Below, piece after piece: positions 40,131-52,019 of a stretch of 64,000 nucleotides of DNA. The notes under the pieces were generated by a model. That model saw only the letters and a list, made by a program, of their open reading frames with translations. It had not been told where the DNA came from and did no database searches. The stretch is from Rhodococcus sp. (in: high G+C Gram-positive bacteria) (GTDB lineage: Bacteria; Actinomycetota; Actinomycetes; Mycobacteriales; Mycobacteriaceae), in the NCBI RefSeq assembly GCF_023264675.1, contig NZ_JAHFVG010000018.1:41254-105253 (forward strand). The letters run 5' to 3'. The position numbers were made by a program, and so were the translations under genes. Within the stretch, counting starts at the first letter, position 1. Every line of letters starts with the position of its first letter.

Positions 40131-40958
40131 TCACCACTGACTGACCTCGTTGGCCGTTGGGGTCCCGTAGCGCTCACGGCGCTGCTGCAGCACCGGCAAG
40201 GCCGACCGCATCTTCTCGGTTCGTTCGCGGTCGAAGGTCGTGGTCGTAATGCCTTCGTCCTCACCGATCTGTGCCACCACTACTCCGCTGGGGTCGACGA
40301 CCGCGCTCCGGCCGATGCACCCACCGCCGATAGCACCAGCCCCCGCAACCCAGGTGGTGGTTTCCAATGCCCGCGCTCGCAGATTCAGGAGCCAATGCTC
40401 CTCCTTGTTCGGGCCGGACGGCCACGCTGCACTCACCGCGATGATGTCGACTCCGTCGAGCGCCAATTTGTAGGCTCGTTCGGGAAAGCGCACTTCATAA
40501 CAATTGACCAGCCCGACCTTCACACTTCCATCAACGAGGAACGTGTTCACGGAGTTGTCTCCGGTGCTGGCGCCGTCGCTCTCCCGATCACCCCACGCAT
40601 TCATGAGGTGCGTCTTCCGGTGAGTCGCCACGATGCCGTTTCCCGGGGTCAGCGCGATGACGGTGTTGTAGGGATTCAGGCCTTCACCCCGTTGCTCGTA
40701 CATCCCCGAGATGATCGAGAGGTCAAGTTTGTCAGCGAGGCGAGCCAATCGGTCGACTGCTGGGCAATCGAGTGGTTGCTGTATCTCGACCTCGATGCCG
40801 GTCTTTCCCCATCCTGACAGCGAGAGCTCCGGCAAGATCAAGAGCCGGGCCGATTGCTCGGCGGCCTCCGTTGCCAACCTCTCGATCACGGTCAAGTTGT
40901 GGTCGACATCCAACTCGGGTGCGAACTGCCCGATTCCGATCCTCACGTGCTCAACCAA
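40131..40958 (-). CDS. Carbon-nitrogen hydrolase (nitrilase superfamily), second copy
   Basis: LILPELSLSGWG (Glu), THRKTHL (Lys), GLVNCYEVRFPE (Cys). Confidence 0.93.
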   Translation of the reverse strand: MVEHVRIGIGQFAPELDVDHNLTVIERLATEAAEQSARLLILPELSLSGWGKTGIEVEIQQPLDCPAVDRLARLADKLDLSIISGMYEQRGEGLNPYNTVIALTPGNGIVATHRKTHLMNAWGDRESDGASTGDNSVNTFLVDGSVKVGLVNCYEVRFPERAYKLALDGVDIIAVSAAWPSGPNKEEHWLLNLRARALETTTWVAGAGAIGGGCIGRSAVVDPSGVVVAQIGEDEGITTTTFDRERTEKMRSALPVLQQRRERYGTPTANEVSQW

Positions 40959-41249
40959 CTTTCCACTGACGTGTCAACGCTCGACCGCATGCAACTTCCC
41001 CTCGAACTTGGGCTGGGTTCGATACTCGAGCTCTGCCTCAGGTGAATCTGGCACCTTTCGCGGGCGCACCCGCTGATCGCCACTACATCTGAGACATGGC
41101 CGGCACAACCGAACTCGAACTTCTGGTGTACGAAATAATCTGCACCACCACCGATGGGATGGCAATCTCAATGTGCACTAGAAAGTCTGCTGAATTTCAG
41201 ACGAACCCCAACAGGGGCATGTCGGGCAGACAGCTGTCGCTGTGATTGT

Positions 41250-41717
41250 TCGAAATGACGAGTTGAGCTCCGCACCACTGGATCAAGGCGAAGGCGAACG
41301 CGCAGTAGGAAGCCATAGGGATTCCCGAGAATCCTTTCGACGCCGTCCAACTGCGTCCACCATGCACCTGTCGTAAAGCTTGATCGTCCGCCTCACACGG
41401 CGTTGCCCTTCTTCTCTGACCACCAGTTCGGTTCTGACAGATTCCATGGCTACTTCCCCGCTGGCCAAGATTCGACGGATTGTCTGAGAGACATTCTGCG
41501 TGGACGTGTTGAACAGGAGCGCTATCTGGCCCTGTGAAAGCCAGACGGTCGAATCCGGTCCTCCATTGTCTGCAGCGAGAATCGGGCTGCGTCCAAGAGG
41601 GTCGGCTACAAGAAAGTCGGAGCCACGATTTCGGTCGACTTCAAGCTGTTGATTGCCAAGGCATCTCAGCGTCATAGTGTCGGCCATTCGATTGGAGTCA
41701 GGTGGGACGGGAAGCAA
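41250..41717 (-). pseudogene. RhuM-family (virulence RhuM-like) protein remnant
   Basis: VWLSQGQIALLFNTSTQNVSQTIRRILASGEVAMESVRTELVVREEGQRRVRRTIKLYDRCMVDAVGRR matches the RhuM N-terminal domain, then the frame degenerates and stops. Confidence 0.6.
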
Positions 41718-41725
41718 GGAAGAAT

Positions 41726-42733
41726 TCAGGTCGTGGCCCGCGCCATGAGCTCGACGGGAAGCTTCACACTGTCGACTTCGCGACCGGCCAACATATCGAG
41801 GAGTCGAGAAACTGCCGTAGCGCCGATCCGTTCGGCCGGCGAGCGAATCGTGCTGAGCGCTACGGGCAACTGTGCGGCGACGGGAATATCGTTGTAGCCG
41901 ATCACGGCTAGGTCATCGGGAATTCTGAGCCTCAGATCCCGGGCGACACCGAGGACACCGATGGCAAGGGTATCTGTCACAGCGAAGATAGCTCTCGGAG
42001 GGTTGCGGCCTTCCAACAACAGCCTTCCGGCCTCGACGCCACCTTCGACATCGAAGGTCGAAGCCAAGGTTCGCGGGGAAGGAAGGGAAACGTTCAACTC
42101 CGCATAGGCAGCTAGAAAACCCGCGGTTCGATCGTTTGCGGTACTCGCATGCCGAGGCCCGGCGATGACTGCCGTGTCCATGTACCCGCTGTCGATGAGA
42201 TGACGCGCCGCGAGGTAGCCACCTCGAAAATCGTCGCCACCGACAAACGGAAGCCCTGCTTCTCCGTGGCGGGTGAGAGTCAGGATGGGTGGAAGCCCAG
42301 CTGGCAGTGATGCCACGAAGTCGCCCCCTGGGATGTGCAAACTACTGAGGAGAAGGCCATCGACCTGTCGGCCTCCCAGCAGCTCGATTGCGGCGCGTTG
42401 TCCGTCCAGATCGTCTCGAGGGCTCGACAGCAGTACCGAATATCCAGCGCGGGTAGCGGCGTCCTCGATGCCTTGATACGTCGTCGCGACGACGCTGTCG
42501 GTCAGACGAGGCATGACAACCCCGAGCGTGGTGGTCTTCCTGGTCCTCAGGCTTGCCGCCCACACATTGCGCTGGTAGCCGAGCTCCGCGGCCAACTCTC
42601 GAACACGCAACGCCGAAGCGGACCATCCGTCGACGGGTTCGGGTTGGCGAAGTACCCGTGAAGCGGTGGATACATGTACCCCAGCTTTTTCAGCGATCTC
42701 CTTGAGCGTGGGAACGCGAGGCGGTCGATTCAT
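41726..42733 (-). CDS. LacI-family transcriptional regulator
   Basis: MNRPPRVPTLKEIAEKAGVHVSTASRVLRQPEPVDGWSASALRVRELAAELGYQRNVWA; C-terminal sugar-binding-like domain. Confidence 0.94.
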   Translation of the reverse strand: MNRPPRVPTLKEIAEKAGVHVSTASRVLRQPEPVDGWSASALRVRELAAELGYQRNVWAASLRTRKTTTLGVVMPRLTDSVVATTYQGIEDAATRAGYSVLLSSPRDDLDGQRAAIELLGGRQVDGLLLSSLHIPGGDFVASLPAGLPPILTLTRHGEAGLPFVGGDDFRGGYLAARHLIDSGYMDTAVIAGPRHASTANDRTAGFLAAYAELNVSLPSPRTLASTFDVEGGVEAGRLLLEGRNPPRAIFAVTDTLAIGVLGVARDLRLRIPDDLAVIGYNDIPVAAQLPVALSTIRSPAERIGATAVSRLLDMLAGREVDSVKLPVELMARATT

Positions 42734-42820
42734 GAAACATCCTGCCTTTGATCTGTATCCGCACCGAGGTTGACGAATGGCCGGAACACATAATACCCTT
42801 TCCCTACAAACGTTAGTGCA

Positions 42821-42838
42821 AACGTTCTCGCGAACGTT
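42821..42838. promoter_or_regulatory. Candidate LacI-family operator
   Basis: Perfect inverted repeat AACGTTC-TCGC-GAACGTT just upstream of the acyl-CoA dehydrogenase start; a related imperfect repeat AAACGTTAGTGCAAACGTT overlaps on its left. Confidence 0.6.
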
Positions 42839-42859
42839 ATTTCCGACCGTGGAGGTCCA

Positions 42860-44032
42860 GTGTCCAAGCAGCAAACGCTCTCCCAACTCTTCGCACTCGA
42901 CGCATTGCTCGAGCCCGAGGAAATCGAGATTCGCAACACTGTCCGCAAGTTCTCGAACGAGCGAATCCGCCCGCACGTGGCGCAGTGGTTCGAGGACGCT
43001 CGCCTTCCGGCCCGAGAGCTGGCCAAGGAACTGGGGACACTCGGTGTGCTGGGCATGCACCTCGACGGTTACGGCTGTGCCGGCATGAGCGCTACGGCCT
43101 ACGGCCTGGCATGCCTCGAACTCGAAGCAGTCGATTCCGGCATCAGAAGCCTGGTGTCGGTGCAGGGCTCGCTTGCAATGTTCTCCATCCACCACTGGGG
43201 TTCGGAAGAGCAGAAGCAGCAGTGGCTGCCGCAGATGGCGACCGGTGATGCACTCGGATGCTTCGGCCTCACCGAACCTGATTTCGGCTCCAACCCCATG
43301 GGAATGCGCACCAACGCCAAGCGCGACGGTGACGACTGGATTCTCAACGGAACCAAGATGTGGATCACCAACGGATCGATCGCCGACGTCGCCGTCGTCT
43401 GGGCGCAGACCGACGACGGAATCCGCGGCTTCGTCGTCCCCACCGACACCGCAGGCTTCTCCGCTCCGGAGATCCACAAGAAGATGTCACTCCGCGCATC
43501 TGTCACCTCCGAGCTGATCCTCGAAGATGTCCGGCTTCCCGCTTCGGCCATCCTCCCCAAGGCCGAGGGCCTCAAGGGCCCACTGACGAGCTTGAGCGAA
43601 GCCCGCTTCGGCATTGTGTTCGGCGCCATCGGCGCAGCTCGCGACTGCCTCGAAGTTGCCATCGACTACTCGCTCAGCCGAGACGTCTTCGACAAGCCCC
43701 TCGCCGGCTACCAGCTGACCCAGGCAAAGATCGCCGACATGGCGCTCGAGGTCGGCAAGGGCCACCTTCTCGCCTACAACCTCGGCCGAATCAAGGACCG
43801 TGGACAGGTGACACCCGAGCAGATCAGTACCGGCAAACTGAACAACGTCCGCGAAGCCATCGCCATCGCCCGCGAATGCCGAACCATCCTCGGCGCCAAC
43901 GGCATCACGCTCGAATACCCCATCATCCGGCATGCCAACAACCTCGAATCCGTCCTCACGTACGAGGGCACTTCCGAGGTACACCAGCTCACGATCGGAC
44001 GTGCGCTGACCGGCGAGGCTGCGTTCCGGTGA
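42860..44032 (+). CDS. Glutaryl-CoA dehydrogenase-like acyl-CoA dehydrogenase
   Basis: CFGLTEPDFGSNPMGMRTNAKRDGDDWILNGTKMWITNGSIADVAVVWAQ; LKGPLTSLSEARFGIVFGAIGAA; YEGTSEVHQLTIGRALTG; GTG start. Confidence 0.9.
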   Translation: MSKQQTLSQLFALDALLEPEEIEIRNTVRKFSNERIRPHVAQWFEDARLPARELAKELGTLGVLGMHLDGYGCAGMSATAYGLACLELEAVDSGIRSLVSVQGSLAMFSIHHWGSEEQKQQWLPQMATGDALGCFGLTEPDFGSNPMGMRTNAKRDGDDWILNGTKMWITNGSIADVAVVWAQTDDGIRGFVVPTDTAGFSAPEIHKKMSLRASVTSELILEDVRLPASAILPKAEGLKGPLTSLSEARFGIVFGAIGAARDCLEVAIDYSLSRDVFDKPLAGYQLTQAKIADMALEVGKGHLLAYNLGRIKDRGQVTPEQISTGKLNNVREAIAIARECRTILGANGITLEYPIIRHANNLESVLTYEGTSEVHQLTIGRALTGEAAFR

Positions 44033-45147
44033 GCGGAGCACTCGACGGTCTGGTCATCGCCGACTTCGGCCGTGTTCTCGCCGGGCCCTACGCAACGATG
44101 CTCCTCGCGGACCTCGGAGCCGAAGTCGTCAAGGTCGAGCGACCGGGGTTCGGCGACGACACCCGACACTGGGGGCCACCGTGGGTAGGCGAGGAATCGA
44201 GCTACTTCCTCGGTGTCAACCGCAACAAGAAGTCGATTGCTCTCGACCTGTACTCCGAAGAAGGGCTTGTCTCCGCGCGCGAGCTGGTCGCTCGCGCGGA
44301 CGTGGTCGTCGAGAACTTCATGCCGGGCACCATGGACCGCGTCGGACTCGGCTACGACGAGATCAGCAAGAAACACCCGGGCATGGTCTACTGCTCGGTT
44401 ACCGGCTTCGGCGGCCACAACGACCTGGCCGGGTACGACCTGCTCATCCAAGCTGTCGGCGGACTGATGAGTATCACCGGCCCCGATACCGAGACTCCGA
44501 CCAAAGTCGGGGTGGCAGTGGTCGATGTGATCACCGGCTTGCACGCAGCCCTGGGCATCATGGCGGCGCTACGACATCGCGATCGCACCGGCGAAGGCCA
44601 ACGCGTCGAGGTCAACCTACTGTCCTCACTCCTTTCGGCGTTGACCAATCAATCCTCGGGATATGTTGCAGCGGGCGCGATCCCGAAGGCGATGGGCAAT
44701 CGCCACCCGAGCATTGCGCCGTACGAGGTCTTCCAGACGAAGGACCGGCCATTGGTACTCGCGGTGGGCAACGACAAACAATTCGCGCAACTGTCGACGA
44801 TCATCGGCAACCCAGATCTGGCCGCAGATCCGCGCTACACCACCAACACGGCGCGCGTCGCCAACCGCGACACGCTGTTCAGCAGCATCAGTACCGCGCT
44901 CGCCGACAACACAGCGGACCATTGGTTCGAACTACTCTCTGCCGGCAGAGTCCCTTGCGGGCCACTGAACGACATGGCCGAAGCCATTGCCCTCGCCGAA
45001 CAATTGGGTCTCGATCCCGTGGTCTCGATTGCCGACCCTCGCCGTTCCGGCGCGGTGCGGCAGGTCGCCAACCCCATCCGCTTGAGCGCCACCCCGGCCA
45101 CTTACCGGACTGCACCCCCGCGCCTCGGCGAGGACAACCAGGCCTGA
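44029..45147 (+). CDS. Type III CoA-transferase (CaiB/BaiF family)
   Basis: GLVIADFGRVLAGPYATMLLADLGAEVVKVERPGFGDDTRHWGPP; GTGA start/stop overlap with the acyl-CoA dehydrogenase. Confidence 0.94.
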   Translation: MSGALDGLVIADFGRVLAGPYATMLLADLGAEVVKVERPGFGDDTRHWGPPWVGEESSYFLGVNRNKKSIALDLYSEEGLVSARELVARADVVVENFMPGTMDRVGLGYDEISKKHPGMVYCSVTGFGGHNDLAGYDLLIQAVGGLMSITGPDTETPTKVGVAVVDVITGLHAALGIMAALRHRDRTGEGQRVEVNLLSSLLSALTNQSSGYVAAGAIPKAMGNRHPSIAPYEVFQTKDRPLVLAVGNDKQFAQLSTIIGNPDLAADPRYTTNTARVANRDTLFSSISTALADNTADHWFELLSAGRVPCGPLNDMAEAIALAEQLGLDPVVSIADPRRSGAVRQVANPIRLSATPATYRTAPPRLGEDNQA

Positions 45148-45207
45148 GCCGGTAGCGGTAGCGGTACTCCACCCTATGAACTCGACATCGACGAAAGAGT
45201 GCAGGCA

Positions 45208-46407
<1,200 letters not shown>

Positions 46408-46468
46408 AACAGTTTTCGTCAGTGAAGGCTCGTCCGATCATCAGTTTCTCTTCATCGATAGGTAGGTC

Positions 46469-48730
46469 ATGACCGAACGGATTCGTGTTGGTGGTCTGCA
46501 GGTTGCCGAGGTTCTGTACGACTTTGTGCAGAACGAGGCCCTTCCAGGCACCGGGGTAGATACCGAGCAGTTCTGGACCGGCGCCGAAGCCGTCATCACC
46601 GACCTCGGCCCCACGAACAAAGACCTCCTCGCCATCCGCGACGAGTTGCAGAGCGCCATCGATTCGTGGCATCGCGACCATGCGGTCAAGCGGGAGCACC
46701 CCAACTTCGGGGCGTTCCTTCACGAGATCGGATTGCCGCGAAGCCCACGTCGTGACGACGAGCCCGGTGAAATCGACCGCGCCGCGTACAAGGCGTTCCT
46801 GAAAGAAATCGGCTACCTCCGCGACGAGCCCGCCGATTTCCACATCACCACCTCCGGAGTCGACACCGAGATCACCTCCACCGCCGGACCTCAGTTGGTG
46901 GTCCCGGTCCTCAACGCGCGCTTTGCCATCAACGCCTCCAACGCCCGCTGGGGATCGCTCTACGACGCCCTCTACGGCACCGACGCGATCCCCGAGACCG
47001 ACGGCGCCGAGAAGGGCAGCAGCTACAACAAGGTCCGCGGCGACAAGGTCATCGCCTTCGCCCGCGACTTCCTCGACGAAGCAGCACCCTTGTCGTCCGG
47101 ATCACACGTCGGGTCCATGAAATATGTTGTCGACGTCGCTTCTTTGACGGTGACTCTCGCCGACGGATCGACCGTCGGACTGAAAACCCCCGCCCAGCTA
47201 CTCGGTTACCAGGGCACCGCGGATGCACCGACAGCGATCCTGTTCGTGCACAACGGATTGCACTTCGAAATCCAGATCGACCCCGAATCCCCGATCGGGG
47301 CCACCGACGCCGCCGGCGTCAAAGACGTGCTGCTCGAATCCGCGATCACGACCATCATGGACTTCGAGGACTCCGTCGCCGCCGTCGACGCCGACGACAA
47401 AGTCCTCGGCTACCGCAACTGGCTCGGCCTGCTCAAAGGCGACCTCACCGAAGAGGTCTCCAAAGGCGGCAAAACCTCCACCCGCGCGCTGAACAAGGAC
47501 CGCACCTACACCGCCGTCGACGGCAGCGAACTCTCACTGCACGGACGATCACTGCTGTTCGTGCGCAACGTCGGACACCTGATGACCTCCGATGCAGTGC
47601 TCGATGCCGACGGTAACGAGGTCGGCGAAGGCATCCTCGATGCCCTCTTCACCTCGCTCACCGGGATGCACTCGCTCACCGAGGACAATGTCCTGAAGAA
47701 CTCACGCACCGGGTCGCTGTACATCGTCAAACCCAAGATGCACGGCCCCGACGAGGTCGCGTTCACCGCGGAGCTGTTCGGCCGCGTCGAGAAGGTCCTG
47801 GGGTTGCCGGTCAACACCCTCAAGGTCGGCATCATGGACGAAGAGCGCCGCACCACCGTCAACCTCAAGGGCGCGATCGACGCAGCGAAGGAACGGGTGG
47901 TGTTCATCAACACCGGCTTCCTCGACCGCACCGGTGACGAAATCCACACCTCCATGGAAGCCGGACCTGTCGTGCCCAAGGGCGAGATGAAGGCCCAGAA
48001 GTGGATCTCCGCGTACGAGGACTTCAACGTCGACACCGGCCTCGCTGCAGGCCTCGAAGGCAAAGCACAGATCGGTAAGGGCATGTGGGCCATGCCCGAT
48101 CTGATGCACGACATGCTCGAGCAGAAGATCGCTCACCCGAACGCCGGGGCGAACACCGCGTGGGTTCCCTCCCCGACCGCGGCCACCTTGCATGCCCTGC
48201 ACTATCACAAGGTCGATGTGTTCGCCCGCCAGGAAGAAATCGCGAAAGCCAGGCGCGCCACCGTCGACGAGATCCTCGAAATCCCGCTCGCACCGTCGAC
48301 CGATTTCTCCGACGAGCAGAAGCAGAAGGAACTCGACAACAACAGTCAATCCATCCTCGGTTACGTCGTGCGGTGGATCGATCACGGCGTCGGTTGCTCG
48401 AAGGTGCCCGACATCAACGACATCGCATTGATGGAAGACCGGGCAACACTGCGCATTTCGTCTCAGTTCCTCGCCAACTGGCTACGTCACGGCATCGTCA
48501 CCGAAGAGCAGGTGCGTGAAGCACTGAAGCGGATGGCACCGGTCGTCGACCGCCAGAACGCCGCCGACCCGACCTACAACAACCTCGCGCCGGACTTCGA
48601 TTCGAACATCGCCTTCCAAGCAGCCAGTGACCTGATCTTCCAAGGCACCAGCCAGCCCAACGGCTACACCGAACCGATCCTGCACCGCCGACGCCGCGAA
48701 TACAAAGCCGCAATTGCTGCTGGACAGTAA
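46469..48730 (+). CDS. glcB: Malate synthase G
   Basis: 753 aa; [103 protein letters not shown]. Confidence 0.97.
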   Translation: MTERIRVGGLQVAEVLYDFVQNEALPGTGVDTEQFWTGAEAVITDLGPTNKDLLAIRDELQSAIDSWHRDHAVKREHPNFGAFLHEIGLPRSPRRDDEPGEIDRAAYKAFLKEIGYLRDEPADFHITTSGVDTEITSTAGPQLVVPVLNARFAINASNARWGSLYDALYGTDAIPETDGAEKGSSYNKVRGDKVIAFARDFLDEAAPLSSGSHVGSMKYVVDVASLTVTLADGSTVGLKTPAQLLGYQGTADAPTAILFVHNGLHFEIQIDPESPIGATDAAGVKDVLLESAITTIMDFEDSVAAVDADDKVLGYRNWLGLLKGDLTEEVSKGGKTSTRALNKDRTYTAVDGSELSLHGRSLLFVRNVGHLMTSDAVLDADGNEVGEGILDALFTSLTGMHSLTEDNVLKNSRTGSLYIVKPKMHGPDEVAFTAELFGRVEKVLGLPVNTLKVGIMDEERRTTVNLKGAIDAAKERVVFINTGFLDRTGDEIHTSMEAGPVVPKGEMKAQKWISAYEDFNVDTGLAAGLEGKAQIGKGMWAMPDLMHDMLEQKIAHPNAGANTAWVPSPTAATLHALHYHKVDVFARQEEIAKARRATVDEILEIPLAPSTDFSDEQKQKELDNNSQSILGYVVRWIDHGVGCSKVPDINDIALMEDRATLRISSQFLANWLRHGIVTEEQVREALKRMAPVVDRQNAADPTYNNLAPDFDSNIAFQAASDLIFQGTSQPNGYTEPILHRRRREYKAAIAAGQ

Positions 48731-48828
48731 GTTTCGCCGATCAGCCAGTCCCCACAGGTACCGCAAGTCCATCGTATTCAGGATCGCGTGTACGAAGCCT
48801 GAGCGACAGAACTAGTTACGGAGTAGCA

Positions 48829-49677
48829 ATGCAGAAAATCGGTGTTGTCGGCGGCGGCACGATGGGTGCCGGAATCGCTGAGGTGTGCGCGCTTGCAGGT
48901 AGCGATGTCACAATTCTCGAAACAAGCGATTCGTTCGCCGAGGCCGCAGTCACTCGGATTCAGCACTCGGTTGCACGGGGTGTGAGCAAGGGGAAGATCA
49001 CCCAGTCCGATGCCGATTCGGCTGTCGCAAAGCTGAGGACCACGACCGAGGTCGCCGATCTGGCTGACTGTGACCTCGTTATCGAGGCTGCGCCCGAGAA
49101 CGAAGACATCAAGCGATCGGTATTCGAGAAGCTCGATGCGGTGGTGAAGCCGTCCGCTGTACTCGCGACAAATACTTCCTCGATACCGATTATCAAGGTG
49201 GCCAACTACACGGGACGCCCGGATCGCGTTATCGGGGTTCACTTCTTCAACCCTGTCCCCGTCATGGGCCTCGTCGAGATCATTTCCACCCTGAGCACGT
49301 CGAGCGAAGTGACCACCGCTGTCACGAACTACGTGACCGACACGTTGAAGAAAACGGCCGTGCATGCGGGCGATCGTTCCGGCTTCATCGTCAACGCGCT
49401 ACTTGTCCCTTACCTGTGTCAGGCCGTTCGTATGCTCGAATCCGGTTACGCAACGGCTGTCGACATCGATGCCGCCATGATCAAGGGATGCGGCCACCCG
49501 ATGGGTCCGCTCAAACTGCTCGACACGATCGGGCTCGATACGTCCCTCGCTATCGCCGAGTCGCTCTATGCCGAGTTCGCGGAACCTCACTATGCACCTC
49601 CTGTACTGCTACGTCGGATGGTCGACAGTGGGCGCCTGGGTAAGAAAACTGGTCGTGGCTTCTTCGAGTACTCCTGA
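48829..49677 (+). CDS. 3-hydroxybutyryl-CoA dehydrogenase
   Basis: IGVVGGGTMGAGIAEVCALAG; IGVHFFNPVPVMGLVEII; GCGHPMGPLKLLDTIGLD. Confidence 0.95.
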   Translation: MQKIGVVGGGTMGAGIAEVCALAGSDVTILETSDSFAEAAVTRIQHSVARGVSKGKITQSDADSAVAKLRTTTEVADLADCDLVIEAAPENEDIKRSVFEKLDAVVKPSAVLATNTSSIPIIKVANYTGRPDRVIGVHFFNPVPVMGLVEIISTLSTSSEVTTAVTNYVTDTLKKTAVHAGDRSGFIVNALLVPYLCQAVRMLESGYATAVDIDAAMIKGCGHPMGPLKLLDTIGLDTSLAIAESLYAEFAEPHYAPPVLLRRMVDSGRLGKKTGRGFFEYS

Positions 49678-49791
49678 CCCGGCTCAACCGAGGACGAGAC
49701 ACTTTCCAACAGTGCTGCGGCACAGATGATCTGCGCCGCAGCATCCCGGTACCGACCGGCTCCCAGTCACCGACGAACCTGAAACTGATTC

Positions 49792-50064
49792 ATGACGATG
49801 TCATCCGTGCCGCAAGAGCACCCAGATTGGCGGGTACTCGCCAACTGCCGCGATAGCGAACCGGCTATCTTCTTCGAGTCGGCCGACGAGGACTCGGTCG
49901 GCGTCGACACAGCCAAGGGCGTGTGCGAGCTGTGCACGGTTCGCAACCAATGTCGCGACTACGCATTGGCTACCGAAGAAGCATATGGAATCTGGGGCGG
50001 TTTGACTCCCAGAGAACGCCGGCAGTACAAGTGGTTTCATTTCGCACGCCCCGCCGAAACCTAA
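49792..50064 (+). CDS. WhiB-family regulator
   Basis: DWRVLANCRDSEPAIFF...GVCELCTVRNQCRDYALATEEAYGIWGGLTPRERRQ; four conserved Cys and GIWGG turn. Confidence 0.96.
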   Translation: MTMSSVPQEHPDWRVLANCRDSEPAIFFESADEDSVGVDTAKGVCELCTVRNQCRDYALATEEAYGIWGGLTPRERRQYKWFHFARPAET

Positions 50065-50457
50065 CACACATTCCGTCGAGCAAAGCGATGCCGTGCAGCA
50101 CATCTATTTCCTGACTACTGAAGGCATAAATCGCGCTGCAGACTCTTCCGGGGGCACCACGACTCCGGCGTTATGATTCCGCGAATCTCGATGGACAGTG
50201 CGCCGAGACTTCAACTGCCGGATGATGTCCCGCCGCTGGGAGTCCGGCCAGCTTCCTGAAGCCCAGGACTATGCGGCACCAGAAACTGATCGGCTCCCAA
50301 AGAACGCGGCGAGCAGTCCGCCCGTTCGAGTGCCCGTCGCATTGGAAGGTAGGATGGTTGAAGGGTCAAGCTCGCGACCGATTGCCCGTTGACAAGTAAC
50401 CACCCCTACCATAACGACCGCGGCGTCAGCCTCGACGAGACGACCGGAGACACCCCG

Positions 50458-50718
50458 ATGCGCGAAAATTCAGACGTGGCACAGGCACGAGTATTTGCAG
50501 CTTTGCTCACCGCCGAGATCGATTCGACAACCAAGCGCGTTCAGGACGCGGAACGCTTCGTCGGCACCGCATACCGTGTGGGCGACACTCGCTCGCGAGT
50601 CTGGCACGGCGAGCAGGCTCAATCCGAAAAGCAGGTGCTCTACGAACTGCACCGTCAGCGGGACGCACTTCGGAACCGCTTCCCCGCGATTCTCGACGGC
50701 GCCACGACGAATCTGTGA
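50458..50718 (+). CDS. Hypothetical protein
   Basis: 86 aa; MRENSDVAQARVFAALLTAEIDSTTKRVQDAERFVGTAYRVGD; predicted helical. Confidence 0.5.
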   Translation: MRENSDVAQARVFAALLTAEIDSTTKRVQDAERFVGTAYRVGDTRSRVWHGEQAQSEKQVLYELHRQRDALRNRFPAILDGATTNL

Positions 50719-50802
50719 TCCGGTGCTCGACATGTCGTGATCGCGGACAGCAACTGGAGCGCCATCGACCTGACGCCCGAGCAACACCGACCCATTGGAG
50801 TC

Positions 50803-51267
50803 ATGTCAAGCAAGTGGTTGTTGATTGAAACATTCAGCGGTGAAGAACCATCCGTGATCGGACTCGGATCCTCGCCCAAAAAAATCAGTGCCCTTACAGA
50901 AGATTTTCGCGGCACCGCCACGCGCTCCGAGGCTTTGGACGCTGCCGCGGAGGCGGTAAGCACGAAGACGAGAGTTGATCGTCGGAACAAGGACGGCCAA
51001 CTGCGCGTCGTTGCCGACCCGCTGTGTACATATTCAGGTCGGGTTCACGGGACATGGCTGTGGATCGGGTCAAAGGACGAGGTCGAATCTTCGCGAGACG
51101 CTGCGGGCGCTTGGTTGTTCAATCTGACATTGAGCACCGCGAGTGGGAGCGACGATCTGCTCGATCTGTACACCGTCCCGCCGGACGAGCGGCACACCGA
51201 AAAAGCGCTGGCTGGAGCATTCACTCTCCTCGTGACCAACCACAACGAAAGCCAAGCGATGGCCTAA
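50803..51267 (+). CDS. DUF5593-like/PAS-type sensory domain protein
   Basis: MSSKWLLIETFSGEEPSVIGLGSSPKKISALTEDFRG...; resembles actinobacterial proteins that often carry a following GAF domain. Confidence 0.5.
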   Translation: MSSKWLLIETFSGEEPSVIGLGSSPKKISALTEDFRGTATRSEALDAAAEAVSTKTRVDRRNKDGQLRVVADPLCTYSGRVHGTWLWIGSKDEVESSRDAAGAWLFNLTLSTASGSDDLLDLYTVPPDERHTEKALAGAFTLLVTNHNESQAMA

Positions 51268-51349
51268 ATCGTGAACTCCCAACCTGGAGAGAGCCACCAA
51301 GCTGTGTGGACCGTCAGGCGCGACGACGACACGCTCCGAGCGGCAGAAG

Positions 51350-51583
51350 GCCGACCTCCGGATGATTCGAATGCACGATGCTCGCCATACGGCAGGGACA
51401 CCTCTCCACTTGCAGGGAGTGCCGATCGCAGTGATCTCTGCCTGGCTCGGTCATTCCTCGCCCTCGTTCACAATGGCGACTTACCTTCGCAGCCCGGACG
51501 GTTCACTGAGTGCCGCGAACCAGAGCCTTGGATCACTTGTCTCGTTCAACGACCCACGGGTGGACGTCACCGACTCCGATTAG
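51350..51583 (+). pseudogene. Tyrosine recombinase (phage-type integrase), C-terminal fragment
   Basis: MHDARHTAGTPLHLQGVPIAVISAWLGHSSPSFTMATY contains HxxR, GH and catalytic Tyr motifs; no N-terminal part upstream. Confidence 0.8.
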
Positions 51584-51684
51584 AGCCCCGGACTTCGGCA
51601 GTTCCAAGTGGCTCTGCGGGAGTGATTCAGAGGCAGTTAGCAATGAGTTGTGATAGCCGTGACAAGATTGCACTCGCGACACAG

Positions 51685-51731
51685 AAAGACCCTCCGGCCT
51701 TTGGCTGTGAAGCGCAGGTCAGAGGGTCTTT
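51685..51731. terminator. Rho-independent terminator adjacent to the tRNA fragment
   Basis: AAAGACCCTC ... GAGGGTCTTT inverted repeat. Confidence 0.8.
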
Positions 51732-51736
51732 CTTTG

Positions 51737-51778
51737 CTCCCCCGGCTGGACTCGAACCAGCAACCGTCCGATTAACAG
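51737..51778 (-). other. 3' half of tRNA-Asn(GTT): truncated tRNA, candidate attachment-site remnant
   Basis: Minus strand CTGTTAATCGGACGGTTGCTGGTTCGAGTCCAGCCGGGGGAG: anticodon loop, variable loop, T arm and 3' acceptor of tRNA-Asn; no matching 5' acceptor (CTCCCC-type) or D arm in the preceding sequence. Confidence 0.8.
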
Positions 51779-52019
51779 CCACATGAGAGCTATTCCGGTA
51801 TGTCCGCATGGATCCACCACAGAGCCCCTGACCTGCACTGATCGTTCGAGACGTACCATCCCAATCCACTCCCGTCCGCACCCACTTGTGACAACTGTGT
51901 GACAACCGTTCGGGGTCATCAGTCGGCGCTCGAGCCGTTAAACGGCAGTCACCGTCGAGGAGATCCGGCCACTGCTGCGACAACTTGCTGTACGGCTGCG
52001 GACACTGGACATCACACCG

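Noticed and set aside
42734-43477. N-terminal extension of the LacI ORF (583 aa track entry)
   Set aside because: Runs antisense through the acyl-CoA dehydrogenase; HTH begins at MNRPPRVPTLKEIA so the true start is 42733.
46923-48519. Several plus-strand alternate-frame ORFs inside malate synthase
   Set aside because: Pro/Ser/Arg-rich shadow translations of a well-supported glcB frame.
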